Below are positions 10,426 to 20,913 of a stretch of 64,000 nucleotides of DNA, in pieces. The position numbers and the translations under genes are program-made. Below the pieces are notes generated by a model. That model was not told the origin of the DNA. It was given only the letters and a program-made list of their open reading frames with translations, and made no database searches. This DNA is from Sphingobacteriales bacterium. Lineage in GTDB: Bacteria; Bacteroidota; Bacteroidia; Sphingobacteriales; Sphingobacteriaceae. Location of the stretch: positions 1-64,000 of the forward strand of contig JAPLFD010000007.1 in NCBI GenBank assembly GCA_026390835.1, in the 5' to 3' direction. Each line of letters opens with the position of its first letter. Within the stretch, counting starts at the first letter, position 1.

Positions 10426-10956
10426 ATGAATTATTTCGAGTGGTTTAGCTTACCCATTTCTTTTAACCCCGATCAAGCGGTGGTAAAAAGGAAATTTTAT
10501 GAGCTAAGTAAAAAATACCACCCCGATTTTTACATCAACCAGCCCGTAGAAAAGCAAGAAGAAATTTTAGAACACGCTACCCTCACCAATAAGGCTTACC
10601 AAACACTTTCCAAGCCCGAGTTGTGTATGCCATATGTTTTAACGCTGAAAGGTTTATTACAAGAAGGCGAACAAGTGCAGCTCCCTACAGATTTTTTGCT
10701 AGAAATGATGGAGATTAACGAAACCTTAATGGAGTTGGAGTTCGAGGCTGATGCCCATAAGCTGACAGCATTAGAAGCCGAAATAGGACAGTATGAAGCA
10801 GCCTTGGCTAAAGAATTTGAGCACCATGCTCAAGATTTCGACGCAAAATCGGGTATACATCAAGATGAGGCTTTAGAAAAAATTAAAGACGCTTATTTCC
10901 GACAAAAATATGTGTTGCGAATTCGCGATAGTTTAAATAGATTTGCGTCCCGCTGA
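10426..10956 (+). CDS. hscB: Fe-S cluster assembly co-chaperone HscB
   Basis: J-domain KYHPDFY plus C-terminal HscB helical domain (DFLLEMMEINE). Confidence 0.9.
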   Translation: MNYFEWFSLPISFNPDQAVVKRKFYELSKKYHPDFYINQPVEKQEEILEHATLTNKAYQTLSKPELCMPYVLTLKGLLQEGEQVQLPTDFLLEMMEINETLMELEFEADAHKLTALEAEIGQYEAALAKEFEHHAQDFDAKSGIHQDEALEKIKDAYFRQKYVLRIRDSLNRFASR

Positions 10957-10964
10957 AAAGCAAT

Positions 10965-11044
10965 GCCCAGCTGGCGGAATTGGTAGACGCGTCGGTCTCA
11001 AACACCGATGGGAAACCGTGCCGGTTCGACTCCGGCGCTGGGTA
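10965..11044 (+). tRNA. tRNA-Leu(CAA)
   Basis: Acceptor GCCCAGC/GCTGGGT, anticodon stem-loop TCGGT-CTCAAAC-ACCGA, T-arm GCCGGTTCGACTCCGGC, extended variable arm; CCA not encoded. Confidence 0.92.
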
Positions 11045-11054
11045 CATGGATAGA

Positions 11055-11086
11055 AGAGCTAACCCCAAAGGTTGGCTCTTTTTTTT
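11055..11086 (+). terminator. Rho-independent terminator after tRNA-Leu(CAA)
   Basis: AGAGCTAACC-cccaaa-GGTTGGCTCT hairpin followed by T-run. Confidence 0.85.
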
Positions 11087-11165
11087 ATGCCATAAAATCA
11101 TAATTTGGTACAAGATTTATTGAAATAAGTATGACCAAATGGGTTACATTCAACTTTCTAACTAT

Positions 11166-11173
11166 TATATTTG
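11166..11173 (+). promoter_or_regulatory. Putative -7 element TATATTTG upstream of 7TM-AraC regulator
   Basis: TAnnTTTG match 50 bp upstream of the ATG. Confidence 0.4.
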
Positions 11174-11222
11174 ATATGCTTCGTGCAAACCGAACATTAA
11201 CCGACCATTATACAGAGATTAA

Positions 11223-12380
11223 ATGACTCATCTGCTGCCTGCTTTTTATTTCGGATTATTTTTGGTGGGTCTGTTAATAGGCTTGGCGCTTATATTAAGA
11301 AATAGACATTCCCTAGCCTATACCTATTTCGGCATCTACAATCTCATTACAGCATGGGGTTTCTTTGTATCTTTTATGTTGGTGAGTGGCTTAATTATGC
11401 AATTCCCTTCTTTTTTTAGAACTGCAGCGCCGCTGCATTATCTTTGGGGGCCACTTTGTTATTTGTTTGTACGCAATTTACTCAGCTCCAATAATCGCTT
11501 TTACAAAACAGATATCCTCCATTTTTTGCCATTTATGCTCCATTTCGTCGAGCTGTTACCCTTCTATTTAACTGCTCGAGAATATAAAATTCAGGTATTA
11601 AGTGGGATGTTTTCAAGTGGCGATCGCTTTGGAATTTCCGAAGGTCTGCTTAGTTCGTATTGGCATAGTATTTTAAAATTCAGCCAAATGCTAATCTATA
11701 ACATCTTGCAGTGGCGCCTTTTGTATTTATTTAATACCACTCAAAATAAGTTGTTTAAAGAAAATAATCGGTTGATAATTAATTGGGTTACGTTTGTTAA
11801 TTTCACCGGCACGGTAATGATTCTCTCAGCCCAATGGCATCGAATCATGATGTCTGGACCTGTACTTTTCGGGATTGGCATTACAGATATTTTATTCTAC
11901 ATGTATTATTTGGGCATTTGGTATTACATGCTTGTTAAAACAGAGCTTTTAAGCGGTATTAAGCTAAATCACGTAGTGCCGGTTCATGATGGACTTGTTC
12001 TAGATGACTCAAGTACATTGATTTCTAAGAGGGTCCAGGGATATGAAGAGCTAATTATAAAAATGGAAACCCAAATGCAAGTGCATCAATCTTTTTTAGA
12101 TGAAAATTTTAATATTGCTTTGTTAGCTAAGCAAATATATTCCCCAGAGTATAAAATATCTAAGGCTATTAAATTCAAATACGGCATCCATTTCCCCGAA
12201 TATATAAACCGTTACCGCATTGATTATATTGACTATCATTTTACTCAAAATCCCGAATGGAAAAAGTATACGATTGATGGAATGGCTGCAAGTGCGGGCT
12301 TTAATTCAAGAAATGCTTTTTATTCAGCATTTAAAAAAATAAAAGGCACTACGCCAACTATCTTTTTTAAACGTTCTTAA
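11223..12380 (+). CDS. AraC-family transcriptional regulator with N-terminal seven-TM-like membrane domain
   Basis: N-terminal multi-TM; C-terminal HTH_18-like segment (INRYRIDYIDYH...TIDGMAASAGFNSRNAFYSAFKKIKGTTPTIFFK). Confidence 0.85.
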   Translation: MTHLLPAFYFGLFLVGLLIGLALILRNRHSLAYTYFGIYNLITAWGFFVSFMLVSGLIMQFPSFFRTAAPLHYLWGPLCYLFVRNLLSSNNRFYKTDILHFLPFMLHFVELLPFYLTAREYKIQVLSGMFSSGDRFGISEGLLSSYWHSILKFSQMLIYNILQWRLLYLFNTTQNKLFKENNRLIINWVTFVNFTGTVMILSAQWHRIMMSGPVLFGIGITDILFYMYYLGIWYYMLVKTELLSGIKLNHVVPVHDGLVLDDSSTLISKRVQGYEELIIKMETQMQVHQSFLDENFNIALLAKQIYSPEYKISKAIKFKYGIHFPEYINRYRIDYIDYHFTQNPEWKKYTIDGMAASAGFNSRNAFYSAFKKIKGTTPTIFFKRS

Positions 12381-12464
12381 ATTAGGTATCTTTTAAATTA
12401 TGACAATGGTATTATAGCTGTTTAAACATCTATTAATATTTTTGCAATTCACTTTAGAAACATC

Positions 12465-13097
12465 ATGAGCAACTACATAGAACAATTAAACTGGCGTTAT
12501 GCCACTAAGCGTATGAACAATACGCCCATCGCCGAAGATAAATTAGCCAGAATTGTAGACGCCATTCATTTAGCGCCAACTTCTTTGGGTTTGCAACCCT
12601 TTAACCTTTTGGTTATTAAAGATGCCGAAACTCGTGCCCAAATTGCTCCAGCAATTTACAATCAACCACAAGTTAAAGAAGGTGCAGCCGTATTGGTATT
12701 TGCTTTTTGGGCAAGTGCCGGCGAAGCCGAAGTGGATGCCTACATGAACCAAATTGCACAAGAACGTGGCGTTGCTCTAGAAACTTTGGCCGATTTTAGA
12801 GCTATGGTTTCAGGTGCAGTGCAAAGCAAATCTCCAGCTGAGTTACATGCTTGGTTCGCTAGCCAAACCTACATTGCCTTAGGCTTTGGTTTAGTGGCTG
12901 CCGCCATTGAAGGGGTAGATAGTACGCCAATGGAAGGCTTTAATCCTGCTGCTTTAGATGAAGCATTGGGTTTAGGAGCAAAAGGACTTAAAAGTTCGGT
13001 AGTTTTGGTATTGGGTAACCGCGATGAAGCAACCGATTATTTAGTGCATGCTAAAAAAGTACGTCGTCCGAAAGCGGAATTTGTAGAATACATTTAA
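12465..13097 (+). CDS. Nitroreductase family NAD(P)H-dependent oxidoreductase
   Basis: NWRYATKRMN, APTSLGLQPFNLLVI, KSSVVLVLGNRDEATDYL. Confidence 0.9.
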   Translation: MSNYIEQLNWRYATKRMNNTPIAEDKLARIVDAIHLAPTSLGLQPFNLLVIKDAETRAQIAPAIYNQPQVKEGAAVLVFAFWASAGEAEVDAYMNQIAQERGVALETLADFRAMVSGAVQSKSPAELHAWFASQTYIALGFGLVAAAIEGVDSTPMEGFNPAALDEALGLGAKGLKSSVVLVLGNRDEATDYLVHAKKVRRPKAEFVEYI

Positions 13098-13123
13098 GTT
13101 AGGTTTATACGGTTTGTTTAACA

Positions 13124-13153
13124 ACTCCTGGGTTTTGGCTCAGGAGTTTTTTT
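13124..13153 (+). terminator. Rho-independent terminator
   Basis: AACTCCTG-ggttttggct-CAGGAGTT followed by T-run. Confidence 0.85.
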
Positions 13154-13211
13154 ATTCGTTTAAACCGGCCATTATCTGTAATTTGGTAAAATGTTTAAAC
13201 ATCAATTGTTC

Positions 13212-15272
13212 ATGAAAAAATTAGTGTTATTTCTGTTCTTGGCAAGCAGTGTCGGTCTAAGTATAGCCCAAGAAATTAATCCCAAAAACATTCAAATTGC
13301 CCGCGATAAATGGGGCGTGCCGCATATTTTTGGCAAAACCGATGCCGAAGTGGCTTATGGTTTGGCTTGGGCACATTCCGAAGATGATTTTGCCACCATA
13401 CAAACTTCCTATTTGGCCGGAAAAGGCATGTTGGGTTTGTTGAAAGGAAAACAAGGCGCACAAATTGATTATGTGGTGCAACTTTTTAGAGCTAAAGAAC
13501 TGGTAGAATCTAGGTACGAAAAAGACATCAGTCCACAATATAAGGCGGTACTATTGGGCTATGCTCAAGGTTTTAATGCCTACGCCAAAGCCCATAAAAA
13601 AGACGTATTGGTTGCCGATTTGTTTCCGGTAACACCAAAAGACATGTTAGCATTCTCGGTTTTGCAGTTAGCCATAAGCTCTGGTGCCGACCAAGCCTTA
13701 AAAGCAATTTTTGATGGTAAGGTAGCCACCCTCGATTTTCTAAAACCTGGCGGATCGAATGCCTTTGCCTTTAATTCGGCCAAAACCATAGATGGAAGTG
13801 TGTATTTGGCCATAAATGCGCATCAGCCTTTAGAAGGTCCAGTAGCTTTTTACGAAGCACAGTTGTGTAGTGAAGAAGGTTGGAATATTTTAGGAGCGCT
13901 ATTTCCGGGTGCCCCCAGTATTTTACATGGCGTAAACGAAAATTTAGGTTGGGCACATACTGTAAATTACCCCGATAAATTAGATACCTATCAATTAGAA
14001 ATAAATCCTCAAAACCCTAAACAATATAAGTTTGATGGGCAATGGGTAAATTTAGAAGAGAAGAAAATTCCCCTAAAAATTAAACTAGGCGGACTGGTGC
14101 CCATTACGGTTCAAAAAGATGCGTATTGGAGTAAATATGGCCCTACGGTTATTTCTAAAAAAGGCACCTTTAGTATTCGTACCGGCGCTTTAGACGAAAT
14201 TAGAGGCCTAGAACAGTGGTACAACATGAACAAGGCTACCAATTTTACCGAGTTTAATAAAGCGCTACAAATGGTTGCCATACCGGGGTATAACATCGTG
14301 TATGCTGATAAACGAGACACCATTTTTTACATCAGCAATGGCAAATTACCGCTTCGCGATTCTAACTATGCTTGGAAAGGAACCTTGCCGGGAAATACTT
14401 CTAAAACATTGTGGACCGAATATCACAAATTAAGCGACTTGCCCCAAGTGTTAAAACCAGCGGCCGGTTATGTGTTTAATGCCAATCACAGTCCCTATAA
14501 TTCTACCGCCCCAGCAGAGAATATTTCGGTAAAAAATTACGACAAAACCATGGGCTATGAAACTTGGGAAAATAACCGTAGTGTACGCTTTATGGAGCAG
14601 GTAGCAGCCAAAGATAAATTTACCTTTGAGGAATTTAAACGCATCAAATTCGATCATCAATTGCCGCAAAAATTGGCTTTTTTTACCAATATAGATAGTC
14701 TATTTATGCTAGAGGAGGCTAACAATCCGGATATAGCCGATGTGCTAAAAATTCTAAAAACATGGAACCGCCAGACCGATACCACTAGCGTTGGCGCCAG
14801 TATCTTTATTCATACCTATTACTATCTAGAAAAAATATTGAAACAAAAAGGTATTGTTTATGGCGTATTAACAAGTGCTACAGCAAGGGCTGCATTACTA
14901 GAAACCAAAAACTATTTCAACAAATATTACAGCTCAGTAAATGTGCCATTGGGTAATTACCAGCGCTTAATTCGTGGTACCGTAAGTATGGCTGTAGGCG
15001 GCATGCCCGATGTATTGGCGGCCACTCACGCAGAACCCTATAAAAATGGGCAAATAAAAGATATACAAGGCGATGCTTATATTGAATTGGTTCGTTTTAC
15101 CAAAGATGGTCCAGAGATAGAGAGTGTGAATTGCTATGGCGCTTCGGCCGATCCGAAAAGCCCGCATTATACCGATCAAATGCCTCTATTTGTGAAACAG
15201 CAAACCAAAAAAATGACCTTGAATAAAACCGAGGTGTTGCGCACCGCCGAACGTATTTATCATCCGCAGTAA
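13212..15272 (+). CDS. Penicillin acylase family protein (acyl-homoserine-lactone/aculeacin acylase-like)
   Basis: Signal peptide; RDKWGVPHIFGKTDAEVAYGLAWAHSEDDF; GGSNAFAF autocatalytic Ser region; GVNENLGWAHTVNYPD. Confidence 0.9.
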   Translation: MKKLVLFLFLASSVGLSIAQEINPKNIQIARDKWGVPHIFGKTDAEVAYGLAWAHSEDDFATIQTSYLAGKGMLGLLKGKQGAQIDYVVQLFRAKELVESRYEKDISPQYKAVLLGYAQGFNAYAKAHKKDVLVADLFPVTPKDMLAFSVLQLAISSGADQALKAIFDGKVATLDFLKPGGSNAFAFNSAKTIDGSVYLAINAHQPLEGPVAFYEAQLCSEEGWNILGALFPGAPSILHGVNENLGWAHTVNYPDKLDTYQLEINPQNPKQYKFDGQWVNLEEKKIPLKIKLGGLVPITVQKDAYWSKYGPTVISKKGTFSIRTGALDEIRGLEQWYNMNKATNFTEFNKALQMVAIPGYNIVYADKRDTIFYISNGKLPLRDSNYAWKGTLPGNTSKTLWTEYHKLSDLPQVLKPAAGYVFNANHSPYNSTAPAENISVKNYDKTMGYETWENNRSVRFMEQVAAKDKFTFEEFKRIKFDHQLPQKLAFFTNIDSLFMLEEANNPDIADVLKILKTWNRQTDTTSVGASIFIHTYYYLEKILKQKGIVYGVLTSATARAALLETKNYFNKYYSSVNVPLGNYQRLIRGTVSMAVGGMPDVLAATHAEPYKNGQIKDIQGDAYIELVRFTKDGPEIESVNCYGASADPKSPHYTDQMPLFVKQQTKKMTLNKTEVLRTAERIYHPQ

Positions 15273-15291
15273 AATATTCCCTTTTTTCATT

Positions 15292-15320
15292 TTGTAATCA
15301 CTTAAAAAAGCGTAATTTTG
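15292..15320 (+). promoter_or_regulatory. Bacteroidota-type promoter for tRNA-Leu(TAG)
   Basis: TTG (15292) - 18 nt - TAATTTTG (15313..15320), about 22 nt upstream of the tRNA 5' end. Confidence 0.6.
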
Positions 15321-15342
15321 CAGTCCAAATAATCCTAAAAAT

Positions 15343-15427
15343 GCGGATGTGGCGTAATTGGTAGCCGCACCAGACTTAGGATCTGGCGCTTCACGGCGTG
15401 GGGGTTCGAGTCCCTTCATCCGCACCA
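15343..15427 (+). tRNA. tRNA-Leu(TAG), CCA encoded
   Basis: Acceptor GCGGATG/CATCCGC-ACCA; anticodon arm CCAGA-CTTAGGA-TCTGG; long variable arm; T-arm GGGGGTTCGAGTCCC. Confidence 0.95.
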
Positions 15428-15456
15428 AATCCCCCCACTAAATCGGGGGGATTTTT
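15428..15456 (+). terminator. Rho-independent terminator after tRNA-Leu(TAG)
   Basis: AATCCCCCC-actaaatc-GGGGGGATTTTT. Confidence 0.88.
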
Positions 15457-15483
15457 GTATCAACTTAAACAAAAGGTTTAAAA

Positions 15484-16833
15484 ATGAATATCACTCAGGA
15501 AAAAATCGATCAACTAAACGCAGTAATTAAAGTCAAAATTTCGCCTGCCGATTACCTAGAACGGGTAGAGAAAGCTATTAAAGAACAAGCCAAAAAAGCT
15601 AAAATACCTGGATTTCGTCCGGGTATGGTGCCTGCAGCCCACATTAAAAAAATGTATGGCAAAAGTATTTTAGTCGATGAGATTAATACCTTGTTGAGCG
15701 ATTCGGTAAATACTTACCTTACAAATAATAAAGTGGAAGTATTGGGTCAGCCATTGCCTAAAATGGACGATACCAAAGAGCCAAACTGGGATTTTAACGA
15801 CGAGTTTGAGTTCGAATACGAATTGGGTTTAGCGCCTGAATTTGCATTAAGCTTTTCGGCAAAAGATAAATTGCCCCACTATAAAATTAAAGTGGATAAA
15901 GAAACCTTGGCTTCACGCTCCAAAAACCTGCGTAAAAGTTATGGTAAAATGAGCAACCCCGAGGCTGCTGCCGATGAGGACGTATTGTTTGGAGAATTGC
16001 TACAATTAGCCAAAGACGGATCGCCGTACGAAGGCGGTTTTGGTAACGACAAAGCATCTATTCGTTTAGATTTAGTAGCCGATTCAAAAATTAAAAAGTC
16101 ACTTATAGGCCTAAAAAAAGGTGCGGTAGTAACGTTAGATTTGAATAAAGCCTTTGAAGGTGATGCTACTCAACTGGCAAAATTATTAAATGTAGAAGAA
16201 GAAGCGGTAAACGGCTTAAAATCTGATTTTCAGTTCACCGTTAAAAATATCAATCGTTTAGAAGAAGCCGATTTAAATCAAGAGTTTTTTGATAAGTTAT
16301 TCGGCCCAGACACCATTAAAACCGAAAAAGAATTTGAGGCCAAAATTACCGAAGAGTTAGAAAGCATGATGCAGCAAAATGCAGAGCAACGCTTACAAAA
16401 CGATTTATACAAATTCGGAACTGATAAAGTTAAATTCAATTTACCTGATGCCTTTTTAAAGCGGTGGTTAATAGCTACCAACGAAAACCTATCGGCAGCA
16501 GAAATTGAGGCCGATTATGCCAATTTCGCTCAAAATTTAAAATGGACCTTAATTGAAAACAAAATTATTAAGGACAATGCCATTGAAATTAAATACGAAG
16601 ATGTTTTTAAAACAGCAAAAGCCCGTTTAGATGGCCAGTTTCGTATGTATAGCCCACAAGCACTGCCTGAAGAGCAGTTAGCCGAATACACGGTACAGTT
16701 TTTGCAGAACAAAGAAAACGCCAACCGAATTTTTGATGAGGTAAAGGCAGTAAAAGTGTTTGATTATTTAAAATCTGTAGTTACCTTAGATACCAAGGAA
16801 ATTGCTTACAACAAGTTCTTAGAACTTGCCTAA
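15484..16833 (+). CDS. tig: Trigger factor
   Basis: AKKAKIPGFRPGMVPAAHIKKMYGKSILVDEIN; directly upstream of clpP-clpX. Confidence 0.95.
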   Translation: MNITQEKIDQLNAVIKVKISPADYLERVEKAIKEQAKKAKIPGFRPGMVPAAHIKKMYGKSILVDEINTLLSDSVNTYLTNNKVEVLGQPLPKMDDTKEPNWDFNDEFEFEYELGLAPEFALSFSAKDKLPHYKIKVDKETLASRSKNLRKSYGKMSNPEAAADEDVLFGELLQLAKDGSPYEGGFGNDKASIRLDLVADSKIKKSLIGLKKGAVVTLDLNKAFEGDATQLAKLLNVEEEAVNGLKSDFQFTVKNINRLEEADLNQEFFDKLFGPDTIKTEKEFEAKITEELESMMQQNAEQRLQNDLYKFGTDKVKFNLPDAFLKRWLIATNENLSAAEIEADYANFAQNLKWTLIENKIIKDNAIEIKYEDVFKTAKARLDGQFRMYSPQALPEEQLAEYTVQFLQNKENANRIFDEVKAVKVFDYLKSVVTLDTKEIAYNKFLELA

Positions 16834-16843
16834 CTCTACACCT

Positions 16844-17545
16844 ATGAATATAGATAAAAATGAATTTCGCAAATATGCGGTAAAACACCACCGCATTGGC
16901 AGTCAACACGTAGATAGCTTTATGGCTCGAGTAGAGCAAAGTGCTATCCCGATGTCAATGACACCCTATATTATCGAAGAGCGCCAATTAAATGTGGCCC
17001 AAATGGATGTATTTTCTCGATTAATGATGGACCGCATCATTTTTTTAGGCGATGCCATATACGATAATATTGCCAATATTATTCAAGCTCAGTTACTGTT
17101 TTTGCAATCAACAGACGCCAAACGTGATATTCAAATTTATATCAATTCGCCAGGCGGTTCGGTATATGCCGGTTTAGGCATTTACGATACGATGCAATAC
17201 ATTAGCCCCGATGTGGCTACCATTTGTACCGGTATGGCAGCATCTATGGCAGCGGTATTGTTGTGTGCTGGTGCCGATGGCAAGCGTGCGGCCTTGCAAC
17301 ATTCCCGAGTAATGATACACCAACCCCTGGGAGGTGTTCAAGGTCAGGCCTCTGATATTGAAATTACCGCTCGTGAAATCTTAAAATTGAAAAAAGAATT
17401 GTACGAAATTATTGCCAAACACTCGGGTGCTCCTTACGAGAAAGTGCACGATGCTTCCGACCGCGATTATTGGATGATTGCCCAAGAAGCCAAAGAATTT
17501 GGTATGATTGATGAAGTATTAGCAGGCAGCCCTGCAACAAAGTAA
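16844..17545 (+). CDS. clpP: ATP-dependent Clp protease proteolytic subunit
   Basis: [49 protein letters not shown]. Start likely MNIDKNEF (16844); tracked ORF opens at 16826. Confidence 0.96.
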   Translation: MNIDKNEFRKYAVKHHRIGSQHVDSFMARVEQSAIPMSMTPYIIEERQLNVAQMDVFSRLMMDRIIFLGDAIYDNIANIIQAQLLFLQSTDAKRDIQIYINSPGGSVYAGLGIYDTMQYISPDVATICTGMAASMAAVLLCAGADGKRAALQHSRVMIHQPLGGVQGQASDIEITAREILKLKKELYEIIAKHSGAPYEKVHDASDRDYWMIAQEAKEFGMIDEVLAGSPATK

Positions 17546-17546
17546 C

Positions 17547-18788
17547 ATGAGTAAACAGCATTCAAAAGATATTATCTGCTCTTTTTGTGGCTCCAGTAAG
17601 CAAGATACCCTCATGCTTATTGCCGGCCTCGATGCACATATCTGCGATAAATGCGTTACCCAAGCTAGTCAAATCGTATCCGAAGAATCGGTAGTACGTA
17701 CCAAAAAATCGGCACAATCGGCCATTAACTTATTAAAACCGATAGAAATTAAGCAACATCTGGACCAATACGTAATTGGCCAAGATGAAGCCAAAAAAGT
17801 GCTAGCTGTAGCGGTATACAACCATTACAAACGCTTAAACCAAAAGGTAACTGCCGATGAGGTGGAGATTGAAAAATCGAATATCATGATGGTGGGCGAA
17901 ACCGGTACCGGAAAAACCTTGTTGGCTAAAACCATTGCCAAAACCTTACACGTACCTTTTTGCATTTGCGATGCTACTGTTTTAACCGAAGCCGGTTATG
18001 TAGGCGAAGATGTAGAAAGTATTTTAACCCGATTGTTGCAAGCCGCCGATTACGATGTAGCCGCCGCCGAACGGGGCATTGTATACATTGATGAGGTAGA
18101 TAAAATTGCTCGTAAAAGCGACAATCCATCTATCACCAGAGATGTATCGGGTGAAGGGGTGCAGCAAGCACTCTTAAAAATATTAGAAGGAACCATTGTA
18201 AACGTTCCACCACAAGGCGGACGCAAACACCCGGATCAGAAAATGATTCCAGTGAATACCAATAATATCTTATTTATTTGCGGCGGTGCTTTTGATGGCA
18301 TTGAAAAAAAAATCGCCAATCGCTTACGTACCCAAACAGTGGGCTATAAAGTAGAAAAAGAAAACAACGAAGTAGATAAAGAAAATCTCTACAAATACCT
18401 TAGTCCGCAAGATTTAAAAGCCTTTGGCTTGATACCCGAACTAATTGGTCGTGTGCCGGTGCTTACGCATTTAAACCCGCTAGATAAAGCCACCTTACGA
18501 AGCATTTTAAGTGAGCCTAAAAACTCATTAGTAAAACAGTATCAAAAACTATTTGAATACGAAGGCGTAGCACTCACATTTGAGCCCGAAGTATTGGCGT
18601 TTATTGTAGATAAAGCCATGGAATTTAAACTGGGAGCTCGTGGGCTCCGCTCCATCTGCGAAGCCATTATGATGGATGCCATGTTTGAAATACCATCAGG
18701 CAAACCACTCAAAAGTTTAACCATTAGTTTGGAGTATGCCTTAGCTAAATTTGAAAAATCAGATTTAAGAAAATTAAAAGTTGCCTAA
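17547..18788 (+). CDS. clpX: ATP-dependent Clp protease ATP-binding subunit ClpX
   Basis: N-terminal zinc finger [10 protein letters not shown]...CDKC; Walker [20 protein letters not shown]. Confidence 0.97.
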   Translation: MSKQHSKDIICSFCGSSKQDTLMLIAGLDAHICDKCVTQASQIVSEESVVRTKKSAQSAINLLKPIEIKQHLDQYVIGQDEAKKVLAVAVYNHYKRLNQKVTADEVEIEKSNIMMVGETGTGKTLLAKTIAKTLHVPFCICDATVLTEAGYVGEDVESILTRLLQAADYDVAAAERGIVYIDEVDKIARKSDNPSITRDVSGEGVQQALLKILEGTIVNVPPQGGRKHPDQKMIPVNTNNILFICGGAFDGIEKKIANRLRTQTVGYKVEKENNEVDKENLYKYLSPQDLKAFGLIPELIGRVPVLTHLNPLDKATLRSILSEPKNSLVKQYQKLFEYEGVALTFEPEVLAFIVDKAMEFKLGARGLRSICEAIMMDAMFEIPSGKPLKSLTISLEYALAKFEKSDLRKLKVA

Positions 18789-18792
18789 TATG

Positions 18793-18816
18793 AACCCCGA
18801 ACATTCGGGGTTTTTT
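18793..18816 (+). terminator. Rho-independent terminator after clpX
   Basis: AACCCCGAA-cat-TTCGGGGTT plus T-run. Confidence 0.88.
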
Positions 18817-18838
18817 GTATAAACTAAAATTATACGCT

Positions 18839-19654
18839 ATGAAAAACGAAAAGTCCACTGAAACCCCTATTAAAAAAGGGTTAAAAAGTAAAGAAGAGAT
18901 TGTAAAAAATTGGCTTCCGAGATATACCGGAAGAGAATTGCACGAGTTTACAGATTATATCTTGTTAACCAATTTTTCCAAATATTTAACCTTGTTTTCG
19001 CAGTGGAACGACAATGCACCCATTATGGGCCTAGATAAGCCCATGCAAAGCGTATCTGCCAATGGAATTACGCTCATTAACTTTGGTATGGGTAGTGCCA
19101 TGGCAGCCACCATGATGGATTTATTAAGCGCTATCAATCCAAAGGCTGTGTTGTTTCTGGGTAAATGCGGTGGCTTAAAGAAAAAGAACGCCTTGGGTGA
19201 TTTAATTCTACCTATTGCAGCCATTCGAGGTGAAGGAACATCAAACGATTATTTCCCTGCTGAGGTGCCGGCCTTACCTTCTTTTGCTTTACAGAAAGCT
19301 ATTTCCACTACCATTAGAGATCATGCCTTAGACTATTGGACCGGAACTGTGTACACCACAAACCGCAGGGTATGGGAGCACGATAAAGAATTTAAAAAGC
19401 ACTTGCAAACCATTAGAGCCATGGCCGTAGATATGGAAACGGCTACTATTTTCATTACCGGTTTTGCCAACGAAATTCCTACTGGGGCTTTGTTATTGGT
19501 ATCCGATCAGCCTATGGTACCCGAAGGTGTAAAAACTGCAGAGAGTGATTCAAACGTAACCGCACATTATGTAGAAGATCATTTAAATGTAGGAATCAAT
19601 TCGTTGAAACAACTCATTAATGGTGGCTTAACGGTAAAACACTTGAAATTCTAA
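18839..19654 (+). CDS. AMP nucleosidase
   Basis: Nucleoside-phosphorylase-fold motifs (NFGMGSAMAATMMDLLSAINPKAVLFLGKCGGL; AVDMETATIF). Confidence 0.88.
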   Translation: MKNEKSTETPIKKGLKSKEEIVKNWLPRYTGRELHEFTDYILLTNFSKYLTLFSQWNDNAPIMGLDKPMQSVSANGITLINFGMGSAMAATMMDLLSAINPKAVLFLGKCGGLKKKNALGDLILPIAAIRGEGTSNDYFPAEVPALPSFALQKAISTTIRDHALDYWTGTVYTTNRRVWEHDKEFKKHLQTIRAMAVDMETATIFITGFANEIPTGALLLVSDQPMVPEGVKTAESDSNVTAHYVEDHLNVGINSLKQLINGGLTVKHLKF

Positions 19655-19660
19655 ACGTGT

Positions 19661-20641
19661 ATGTGGTATAAAAACATCCTAGAAACTATTGGAAATACAC
19701 CCCTGGTTCAATTAAACAGCATTGTAAAAGGAGTTTCGGCTACAGTATTGGCTAAAATAGAAACTACCAATCCGGGTAATTCTATAAAAGACCGCATGGC
19801 CTTAAAAATGATAGAAGATGCGGAACGTTCCGGACTTTTAAAACCGGGCGGAACCATTATTGAAGGTACTTCGGGCAATACCGGAATGGGTTTGGCCATT
19901 GCAGCGGTGGTAAAGGGCTACAAATGTATTTTTACCACTACCGATAAGCAATCGAAAGAAAAAGTAGATGCCTTGCGTGCCTTTGGTGCCGAGGTAATTG
20001 TATGCCCCACCAATGTAGAACCCGAAGATCCACGTTCGTATTACTCGGTTTCTAGCCGTTTAGAGCGGGAAGTGCCCAATTCGTGGAAGCCCAACCAATA
20101 CGATAATTTATCTAACACTCAAGCGCATTACGAGCAAACTGGCCCCGAAATCTGGGAACAAACTGAAGGTAAAATTACCCACCTAGTAGTGGGCGTAGGT
20201 ACTGGCGGCACCATTTCGGGTACCGCTAAATATTTAAAAGAGAAAAATCCGGCTATTAAAGTTTGGGGTATTGATACCTATGGCTCGGTATTTAAAAAGT
20301 ATAAAGAAACCGGTGAGTTTGATAAAAACGAAATCTATCCCTATGTAACCGAAGGTATTGGCGAAGACTTTTTGCCTGCCAATGTTGATTTCAGTTTGAT
20401 AGATCGTTTTGAGAAAGTAACCGATAAAGACGCCGCCCTCATGACCCGTGAAATTGCCCGTAAAGAAGGCATTTTTGCCGGAAATTCTGCAGGTTCGGCA
20501 GTAGCAGGCTTATTGCAACTCAAAGGCGAACTTAAAGCTAGCGATGTGGTGGTGATTATTTTTCATGACCACGGTACTCGTTATTTGGGCAAAATGTACA
20601 ACGACGATTGGTTACGTGCCCAAGGCTATTTGAAAGATTAA
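19661..20641 (+). CDS. PLP-dependent cysteine synthase family protein
   Basis: IGNTPLVQLN; NPGNSIKDRMA; GTSGNTGMGLA; GVGTGGTISGTAKYLKE. Confidence 0.93.
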   Translation: MWYKNILETIGNTPLVQLNSIVKGVSATVLAKIETTNPGNSIKDRMALKMIEDAERSGLLKPGGTIIEGTSGNTGMGLAIAAVVKGYKCIFTTTDKQSKEKVDALRAFGAEVIVCPTNVEPEDPRSYYSVSSRLEREVPNSWKPNQYDNLSNTQAHYEQTGPEIWEQTEGKITHLVVGVGTGGTISGTAKYLKEKNPAIKVWGIDTYGSVFKKYKETGEFDKNEIYPYVTEGIGEDFLPANVDFSLIDRFEKVTDKDAALMTREIARKEGIFAGNSAGSAVAGLLQLKGELKASDVVVIIFHDHGTRYLGKMYNDDWLRAQGYLKD

Positions 20642-20868
20642 TAACCAGACTTGCGTTTAGTTTTCAATGTTTGGAAGTGCCGAATTAAAAGCAAAATTAG
20701 TGCAGCAATACAGCATAGAAAAGATAATCCAAACCCCAAAAAATAAGGAATCATTCCACTCATTTCATCGAAAATACGATTTCCATCGGGAGTGAAAGCA
20801 CCCCAATAGCCAAATAAGCCACAAATTACAGTGAATAGAAATAAAATTTTAGCACTTTTAAGAAGCAT
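20638..20868 (-). CDS. Small two-TM membrane protein
   Basis: 76 aa with two hydrophobic helices and a basic tail; convergent 4-nt overlap with the cysteine synthase gene. Confidence 0.6.
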   Translation of the reverse strand: MLLKSAKILFLFTVICGLFGYWGAFTPDGNRIFDEMSGMIPYFLGFGLSFLCCIAALILLLIRHFQTLKTKRKSGY

Positions 20869-20913
20869 ATACTCTTAATAATGCTTTTTTATCAATTTTA
20901 GTATGGAGTAAAA

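Noticed and set aside
16826-16843. Upstream start for clpP ([10 protein letters not shown])
   Set aside because: Overlaps the tig stop region; MNIDKNEF at 16844 fits the ClpP N-terminus better.
15484-18788. tig-clpP-clpX order as unusual
   Set aside because: Standard conserved bacterial gene order.
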